Source: Bacteroidales bacterium
GTDB taxonomy: Bacteria; Bacteroidota; Bacteroidia; Bacteroidales; UBA932
Assembly (NCBI GenBank): GCA_017527625.1
Contig: JAFXPV010000047.1
Coordinates: 1 to 53,319, forward strand
Direction of reading: 5' to 3'
Length of the DNA stretch: 53,319 nucleotides
Positions within the stretch are counted from its first letter, which is position 1. Each line of letters begins with the position of its first letter. Shown here in pieces: positions 48,775-53,319 of the stretch. Both the position numbers and the translations under genes were made by a program. Under the pieces are notes generated by a model. It was given only the letters and a program-made list of their open reading frames with translations, had not been told where the DNA came from and searched no databases.

Positions 48775-50139
48775 TTACTTGCTGATCTTGTAGAGTGCGC
48801 AGGCGTGGGGAGCCAGCGTGCCTGCCAGTTCGCGCACCTTGCCGACCTTGCCGCCGTCCCACATCGTCACGACCTTGTGGGCGCCCTTGAGGGCCAGGGC
48901 TTCTTCCAGATTGTAACTGTAAGCAGCCTCCTCGTTGTTGCGGTTGAAGACGGCGAGATAGATGTCGCCGCTGCGGCTGTTGACCGATGTCACGGCCAGG
49001 ATGCCGTTCATATCTGACAGCTCGCGCACCTGGGAGCCTTCGCGGTGCATACGCAGCACTTCTTCGTTGGTCAGCAGCGACAGCGTGAAGTCGTCGTTGC
49101 TCGGGAGGTCGCCGCCGAACATCAGCGGGCTGCGGAAGATGGTGAAGAAGGTCATCAGGCTGTACTGCTCGTCTTTCGTCAGGCGGGTGTCACGCTCGGC
49201 GCCCCGCTCTCCGCGGATGGAGATGTGGCCCAGGGGGATCATATCGCAGTCCGGCCAGGTGCCGTCGCCGATGTAGGGATACCATCTCTTGGCCACGTTC
49301 ATCAGGTGGGTGACGTCCCTCCAGATGTCCCATACGTCATTGACCATACGCCAGAGGTTGGCGTGGGTACTGACGTGGTCGGCTGCCGCGATGGGTGTCG
49401 CTCCGGGCGAAGTGCTGAGCACGATGGGCCTGCCGCACTGGTCGATGGCCTTGCGGATGAGGTCGATCTCGTCCTCGTGGTAGAACGGAGCCGAAAGGTC
49501 GTCGATCTTGATGTAGTCCACGCCCCATTCGGCATACATATCGAAGATGGAGTTGTAATATTCCTGGGCGCCGGGCTTGGTGGCGTCGACGGTGTAGTTG
49601 TCACGCAGCCACGTGCACAGATGGTCGGTGTTGTAGATCTGGTCGGCGGTGATGCCGTCGGTGCCCTTGACGGGCATCTTGCCGTCCACTGCGATGCGGG
49701 GGATGCCGCGCATAATGTGGATACCGAACTTCAGGCCCTTGCCGTGGACATAGTCAGCAAGCTCCTTGAAGCCCTTGCCGCCGGCTGCCGAAGGGAAACG
49801 GTTCACGGCCGGCTGATAGCGTCCCCACTCGTCAATGACATAACGGGGGTCTGTCTGGTTGTAGCCGCCGGCCTTGTCGTTCTCCACGAACCAGCGGATA
49901 TCCACCACGATATATTCCCAGCCATATTTGGCCAGCTTTTCAGCCATATAGTCCGCATTGGCCTTGACCTCGCTCTCGACTACTGTCGGACCGTAGCAGT
50001 CCCAGCTGTTCCATCCCATCGGAGGGGTGGGACTCCAGTCGCGGAAATCGCCGAATTGTTGAACTTCTACGGGTTTGGGAGTGCACGATGCCAGCGCCAC
50101 CAGCGCTACTGCAGCAATCAGGATAGAAATCTTTTTCAT
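48775..50139 (-). CDS. Glycoside hydrolase family 27-like lipoprotein (alpha-galactosidase family)
   Basis: 454 aa. The signal peptide ends VALASC (lipidation near Cys19). A TIM barrel of GH27 type follows: TPPMGWNSWDCYG, YIVVDIRWF, LKFGIHIMRGIPR, the nucleophile Asp in VDYIKIDDLS, the acid/base candidate in MVNDVWDIW, and LMFGGDLPSND. A C-terminal beta-sandwich ends ALYKISK. The substrate could be alpha-galactosides or alpha-N-acetylgalactosaminides. ATG at 50139 is used because the promoter box is at 50160-50167, where the next upstream start would lie. Confidence 0.85.
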   Translation of the reverse strand: MKKISILIAAVALVALASCTPKPVEVQQFGDFRDWSPTPPMGWNSWDCYGPTVVESEVKANADYMAEKLAKYGWEYIVVDIRWFVENDKAGGYNQTDPRYVIDEWGRYQPAVNRFPSAAGGKGFKELADYVHGKGLKFGIHIMRGIPRIAVDGKMPVKGTDGITADQIYNTDHLCTWLRDNYTVDATKPGAQEYYNSIFDMYAEWGVDYIKIDDLSAPFYHEDEIDLIRKAIDQCGRPIVLSTSPGATPIAAADHVSTHANLWRMVNDVWDIWRDVTHLMNVAKRWYPYIGDGTWPDCDMIPLGHISIRGERGAERDTRLTKDEQYSLMTFFTIFRSPLMFGGDLPSNDDFTLSLLTNEEVLRMHREGSQVRELSDMNGILAVTSVNSRSGDIYLAVFNRNNEEAAYSYNLEEALALKGAHKVVTMWDGGKVGKVRELAGTLAPHACALYKISK

Positions 50140-50159
50140 AGCGGGAATGATAGTAAACA

Positions 50160-50167
50160 CAAATATA
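50160..50167 (-). promoter_or_regulatory. -7 box of the GH27-glsA-glsB run
   Basis: Minus-strand TATATTTG matches TAnnTTTG; a second possible box, TAACTTTG, lies at plus 50183-50190. It overlaps the tRNA-Leu promoter region on the other strand. Confidence 0.5.
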
Positions 50168-50172
50168 ACACT

Positions 50173-50202
50173 TTTGAATTATCAAAGTTATTGCTACTTT
50201 TG
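50173..50202 (+). promoter_or_regulatory. Promoter of tRNA-Leu
   Basis: TTTG at 50173-50176, an 18-nt spacer and TACTTTTG at 50195-50202. Transcription should start about 28 nt before the mature tRNA 5' end. Confidence 0.6.
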
Positions 50203-50236
50203 CAACTCGTTGACAGCGCATACCTGTCGCCACATC

Positions 50237-50321
50237 GCCCGGATGGCGGAATCGGTAGACGCGCTGGTCTCAAACACCAGTGGCTGTAATGGCTGTGCCG
50301 GTTCGACCCCGGCTCCGGGTA
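50237..50321 (+). tRNA. tRNA-Leu (anticodon CAA)
   Basis: A class II tRNA of 85 nt to the discriminator base. The acceptor stem GCCCGGA (50237-50243) pairs with TCCGGGT (50314-50320), with a G1-U72 wobble. The anticodon stem CTGGT/ACCAG (50264-50268, 50276-50280) holds the loop CTCAAAC with anticodon CAA at 50271-50273. The long variable arm typical of tRNA-Leu and the T arm with GTTCGACCC are present. The 3' CCA is not encoded. It reads UUG codons. Confidence 0.93.
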
Positions 50322-50328
50322 CGAAAAA

Positions 50329-50350
50329 GCTCCTCCGCGGAGCCTTTTTT
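50329..50350 (+). terminator. Rho-independent terminator of tRNA-Leu
   Basis: GCTCC (50329-50333) pairs with GGAGC (50339-50343) and is followed by C and six T; a run of five A precedes the stem. Confidence 0.75.
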
Positions 50351-50399
50351 GTTTCTGCACCCCACCCGCATCCCTTCCTCCCTCTCCCGGCACCCGTCC

Positions 50400-50570
50400 G
50401 TCCACCCGGAGCCCGGTTTTGGTGGACAGACCATCTGTTTTCGGCGGTGCGTCCACCCAAAGCCCAGTTCCGATGGACGGATGCATAGTTTTCCCTTATC
50501 TGTCCACGGAGAGGCCGGTGCTGATGTACAGATTTTGATGTGGGTGTGTTCTCGCACTGTTTGGGTCCAC
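50400..50570. repeat. Tandem degenerate repeat, three 51- to 63-bp units each carrying a GTCCAC-N16-GTGGAC hairpin
   Basis: Units begin with GTCCAC at 50400, 50451 and 50502 (period exactly 51), and a fourth GTCCAC lies at 50565. In each of the three full units the complementary core follows after 16 nt: GTGGAC at 50422, ATGGAC at 50473 and the decayed ATGTAC at 50524. Spacers resemble CCGGAGCCCGGTTTTG. A related single copy is at 26929-26960. The open frames here overlap the tRNA and its terminator, so I treat the repeat as noncoding. Confidence 0.75.
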
Positions 50571-50582
50571 GCCGGAGCGGAA

Positions 50583-50733
50583 GGGTTTTCCTCGGACGGC
50601 AGCAGGAGCCTCCCAGAGCTCCTGCTGTCGGACGGGAGGAAACCCGTTCCCAGCCCATCTTCCGCGCCTGCTTTTCCGCCGCCGGCATCAAGAACTTTTA
50701 GAGGTTATTCTCTGCTCTGCCGGGAAATAACCT
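50583..50733 (+). repeat. Two-hairpin repeat module, copy 1
   Basis: A 63-nt imperfect palindrome (50583-50645, with GCAGCAGGAGC facing GCTCCTGCTG), a 56-nt spacer, and a second hairpin AGGTTATT (50702-50709) with AATAACCT (50726-50733). The same order occurs on the other strand at 51082-51232; the big palindromes differ only in a few loop bases. Confidence 0.75.
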
Positions 50734-51081
50734 CGATCCCAATGCCCAAACGCACAAAATGAATCTCTTGCGCATTTCTTCATTTTATGCGAGAAAAATG
50801 AGCTAGCAGGTGTTTTCATCGCCTCGTCGGGAGAAAACTACGTCTTCCCTGCCGTAGAATGAAATATACTGCCCATTCTTTCATCCTGAGGCAGGGAAAT
50901 CCACAATTTCACGGAAAAACCTGCCTCAAAATGGAAAACCAGCCACTTTGTACATTCTGAGACAACAAAGACAGATTTGGAAAAAAGACAAGGCCGGTTT
51001 TTGGGCAGAAGGGGCTGCGTGATGGCGAAGTTTCCTCCAGCGCAGCTGAGGCTGCACTAGGAAAACTTCTTTTTGGGGACC
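50734..51081. other. Core between the inverted two-hairpin modules; no gene seen
   Basis: 348 bp with no credible coding frame. Two more hairpins are visible: TGAGGCAGG (50887-50895) with CCTGCCTCA (50920-50928) and an inner GAAAT/ATTTC pair; and GAAGTTT-CCT (51027-51036) with AGG-AAAACTTC (51059-51069), enclosing GCAGC-TGAG-GCTGC (51042-51055). No transposase and no obvious target-site duplication are seen. Confidence 0.6.
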
Positions 51082-51232
51082 GGTTATTTCCCAGCAAAGC
51101 TGAGAATAACCTATAAATTCTTTTTTTGTCGGTGGCGGGAGATGGGGCTGGGAGAATCGGCGGAGAACGGGTTTCCTCCCGTCCGACAGCAGGAGCTCTG
51201 GAGGGGCTCCTGCTGCCGTCCGAGGAAAACCC
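51082..51232 (-). repeat. Two-hairpin repeat module, copy 2 (inverted)
   Basis: Reverse-oriented copy of 50583-50733. On the minus strand a 64-nt palindrome (plus 51169-51232) is followed by a spacer that shares CCCAGCCC and CATCT blocks with copy 1, then the hairpin GGTTATTCTCAGC-TTT-GCTGGGAAATAACC split over plus 51082-51111. The remaining bases to 51296 hold nothing recognisable. Confidence 0.75.
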
Positions 51233-51296
51233 TTCGCCACCCAGACACCCGGAAAAAAAAATGCGCAGGCGGAGCAATCTGAATCTGAAATAGGGG

Positions 51297-52670
51297 CTAG
51301 CGCTTCTTGCGGGGGGTGAAGACGTGGCTGGCCTGGATGCTGCCGTCTTCCAGGCTGTGGACATTGATGACCAGGCGCTTGTTTGCAACCAGACCTTCGA
51401 TGACGGTGGCGTGGCTGCTGCCTCGCAGGTTCGGACCTCCGCCGACAATCTGCGCCCAGGGACGGGTCTTGTCGGGAGCGTCATAGCGGTAGCGATGCTG
51501 GTGGGCGGTGATGACCAGCTGGCAACCGGCCTTGGCGAGCAGCGGGCCCCACAGGTTTGCGCAGGTGCGCTGCCAGCTGGCATAGTCGGTGCGGTAGCGC
51601 GGGTCGTAGTCGGCCGGAGCTATGTCGCCGGGATTCTCGTCGGGCCTCGGGTCGAAGAGGGGGATGTGGCAGAAGGCGACGATATACGGTGCGGAAGCGA
51701 TTTCCTTGCGCTTGAGGGCGTCCCGCAGCCACGCGGTCTGTGCTTCGCGGTACGCAGCGCTGTTGAACAGTCCGGCGAAAATCGGATTGCTGTCGAGCTT
51801 GTCCTCGCCCGTGTCCAGGCCTATCAATGCGATTTCTCCCATCCGCACTGTGAAATTGCGTCCGAGATCCCAGTCGCGGGAAGAGCGCTCTTCGGGCTGG
51901 CGGTACATCCACACGCGCTCCAGATGGCGGTTGGCGAGTCCGCGGAAATCGTGGTTGCCGGTGCAGAACAGGTACGGTATTTCTGCCGCATAATCCTTGC
52001 GCTCCATATCCGGCGCCAGGAAGATTTTTATCTGGCTTTCCACCGTTTCTTCCGTATTGGATGCATCCCCGTTCCAAATGACGCAGGAAGGGGCCAAATT
52101 TGCGATTTTATCGGTGGCGGCAGAGATTGTATCCCAATGCACGTGCGTGTCGTTTATGACGCAGAAATGGGCATTTGAGGCCTGTCCCGCCGTAGTGAAG
52201 CTGTAGATGCGCGGATCCTCCTCGCTGCCGGTGATTTTCATATCGTAGCCGCCCTTGTATGAAATGCGGTCTGCGCCGATGGTGTACCAGTATTTCGTGG
52301 CCGGCTTCAGCCCAGTCAGGCGGATCTGCATCACGTGCTCGTTCATATCGGTGACACGGAAGCCGCCGCATTTGACAGTCACGGCGCCGTCCATATCCGG
52401 CCGGGTGCTGTAACGGACATAGCCGTTCGCCATATCCGACACGGCGAAAGCGACGCCCATCGACGTGGCGGCGTAGTTCTGCAGCATCGGAGCGGAAACA
52501 ATCAGCTTGCCGGCAGCAGGGCCGTCCGCAGCCGCAGCTTCAGACTCGAAACGCGCCTGTCCGGAAGCCTCCTCCAGAGCCTGGAGCGCCTCGTCGGCCT
52601 TTGCAACATCGGTCAGTGCCGCCGCAGCCGCCAGCGCCGCCGTCCTCTTGAGAAAATCCCTGCGATTCAT
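51297..52670 (-). CDS. Exported purple-acid-phosphatase-like metallophosphoesterase
   Basis: 457 aa. The N-terminus MNRRDFLKRTAALAAAAA carries a twin-arginine (Tat) type signal. A fibronectin-III-like domain (about 55-165) precedes the calcineurin-type phosphoesterase domain. Metal ligands in order: NDTHVHW, WNGDASN, GNHDFRG, FCHIPLF and ITAHQHRY. The order of domains is that of secreted purple acid phosphatases. Tat export suggests that the metal centre is loaded in the cytoplasm. Substrate unknown. It lies about 48 nt downstream of the DUF4249 gene on the same strand. Confidence 0.87.
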   Translation of the reverse strand: MNRRDFLKRTAALAAAAALTDVAKADEALQALEEASGQARFESEAAAADGPAAGKLIVSAPMLQNYAATSMGVAFAVSDMANGYVRYSTRPDMDGAVTVKCGGFRVTDMNEHVMQIRLTGLKPATKYWYTIGADRISYKGGYDMKITGSEEDPRIYSFTTAGQASNAHFCVINDTHVHWDTISAATDKIANLAPSCVIWNGDASNTEETVESQIKIFLAPDMERKDYAAEIPYLFCTGNHDFRGLANRHLERVWMYRQPEERSSRDWDLGRNFTVRMGEIALIGLDTGEDKLDSNPIFAGLFNSAAYREAQTAWLRDALKRKEIASAPYIVAFCHIPLFDPRPDENPGDIAPADYDPRYRTDYASWQRTCANLWGPLLAKAGCQLVITAHQHRYRYDAPDKTRPWAQIVGGGPNLRGSSHATVIEGLVANKRLVINVHSLEDGSIQASHVFTPRKKR

Positions 52671-52718
52671 TGAATATAGGTTTTGGTGTATATACGAATA
52701 TACTGAACTTTTTTCAAC

Positions 52719-53319
52719 CTACCTCGGAAACATCTCGAAGAGCTTTTTGTAGTAGGGACGGAAGGGATCTTCGATGGTGACGCTGGCTGAGGAGGCGGGG
52801 CAGGCGACGAAGAAGCCCACGGCATCGCCGCCGGTGACATTGGTGGGGCAATTGGCGGGCTGGCTCTGCAGCATCGGCACGGCCGAGCCGACGGAGCTGG
52901 AGACGAAGCCCATATAGAAATCGTAATACTCCTTGGGGACAGAGTAGACATTGAGCTTGAAGACGTCGCCCGTCTCCAGATACTTGGCGCAGTCGCCGTA
53001 CTGGCGGCGCATCTCCTCAGTCTGATAGAGAGTCGTTATCGGGAAGCAGATGACCCGCTGCCCGTCGAAATATTTGTCGTCCATAGCCAGCGACATCTCT
53101 ATCGGGAAGACAGCGTCGTTGAGGGTGGCGCTGACATAATAGTAGTTCGGACCCGGAGCGTCTTGGCCCCAGACTGCGATAGTCCAGAGGCTGTCGAGCT
53201 TCATCGTCGCATTGCCGGCATACATATAGTCCACGGCGTCCACCCTGAAGCCGGGCTGCTCCATCTTCGAAACCGCCTCATAGTGCCCTGCAGTCCCGCC
53301 GACAACCGCGTCGACCGAC
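52719..53319 (-). CDS. DUF4249-like protein, N-terminus cut by window edge
   Basis: 200 codons are open from the window edge to the stop, with no start needed inside (an internal ATG lies at 53264). Features fit the C-terminal half of the Bacteroidetes DUF4249 family: YYYVSATLNDAVFPIEMSL, DDKYFDGQRVICFPI, GDVFKLNVYSVPKEYYDFYM and the CPTNVTGGDAVGFFVAC ending. Such proteins are usually lipoproteins encoded beside TonB-dependent receptors; a receptor upstream of the window is a prediction only. The function of the family is unknown to me. Confidence 0.7.
   Translation of the reverse strand, partial: SVDAVVGGTAGHYEAVSKMEQPGFRVDAVDYMYAGNATMKLDSLWTIAVWGQDAPGPNYYYVSATLNDAVFPIEMSLAMDDKYFDGQRVICFPITTLYQTEEMRRQYGDCAKYLETGDVFKLNVYSVPKEYYDFYMGFVSSSVGSAVPMLQSQPANCPTNVTGGDAVGFFVACPASSASVTIEDPFRPYYKKLFEMFPR

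Noticed and set aside
50329..50350. Integrated element using the tRNA-Leu 3' end as attachment site
   Set aside because: No integrase, and no repeat of the tRNA 3' end was noticed downstream to 51300. The hairpin repeats remain unexplained but are not evidence of integration on their own.
50400..50570. CRISPR array
   Set aside because: The units are degenerate, only three to four, and the 'spacers' are themselves related; no cas genes occur in the window.
50194..50691. A 165-residue minus-strand reading frame with three 17-residue repeats
   Set aside because: It runs backwards through the tRNA-Leu gene and its terminator, and its end is the usual spurious peptide read from antisense tRNA-Leu. 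The repeat is the 51-bp DNA repeat read as codons.
50909..51583. A 224-residue minus-strand frame across the hairpin region
   Set aside because: It crosses inverted copy 2 and overlaps the 3' end of the metallophosphoesterase in another frame; composition is Ser/Pro-rich without motifs.

Overview
The window looks like chromosomal DNA from a high-GC member of the Bacteroidales. The order sigma-54 regulator, lptE, a small TPR-like gene and secG is typical of Bacteroidetes. So are the promoters of TTTG-N20-TAnnTTTG type, the S46 dipeptidyl-peptidase, DUF4249, the GlsB/GlsA glycine-lipid enzymes and the DAP dehydrogenase route to lysine. I cannot name a genus. No prophage, plasmid, insertion sequence, CRISPR array or rRNA is visible. 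One tRNA gene, tRNA-Leu(CAA), is present.

Layout. 1-8.2 kb: a C-terminally cut TrmN6 methyltransferase coupled to an EF-G paralogue, a divergent S46 peptidase plus a secreted nuclease/phosphatase-fold protein, and a PspC-PadR-PspC stress module behind nested palindromes. 8.2-18.2 kb: ychF, a tandem SGNH lipoprotein, aspS and mrp in one minus-strand run. This is followed by the sigma-54 regulator/lptE/secG operon and a divergent lipoprotein gene closed by a strong terminator. 18.2-28.9 kb: a histidine acid phosphatase with YhhN, an MscS channel, a DeoD-like phosphorylase, a GH2 enzyme with mutS, and ksgA with a putative barrel protein. 29-45.7 kb: an amino-acid biosynthesis supercluster. metY is divergent from a ten-gene, 11-kb run (metX, thrA, asd, lysC, dapB, dapA, ddh, pheA, tyrA, DAHP synthase-chorismate mutase). 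This converges on aroB, an aroD-aroA fusion and aroC. 45.8-53.3 kb: a rhodanese/metallo-beta-lactamase lipoprotein, GH27-glsA-glsB, tRNA-Leu, about 975 bp of gene-free hairpin-rich repeats, a Tat-exported metallophosphatase and a cut DUF4249 gene.

How the genes work together. The metX leader can form several helices, one of which ties up the 11 bases just before the metX start. It is therefore placed to control the entire methionine/threonine/lysine/DAP/phenylalanine/tyrosine run. The aro genes opposite supply chorismate to pheA and tyrA. Outside that cluster most genes are housekeeping (translation, mismatch repair, rRNA methylation, Fe-S loading, secretion) or surface/polymer-degrading functions.

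Most unusual observations: the structured metX leader; an inverted pair of about 150-bp two-hairpin modules beside tRNA-Leu; a dispersed GTCCAC-N16-GTGGAC hairpin family (four copies, one in the ksgA leader); a palindrome-rich in-frame insert in TrmN6; the AroD-AroA fusion; an EF-G with degenerate GTPase motifs; and four genes whose promoter box lies only 5-7 nt before the start codon.
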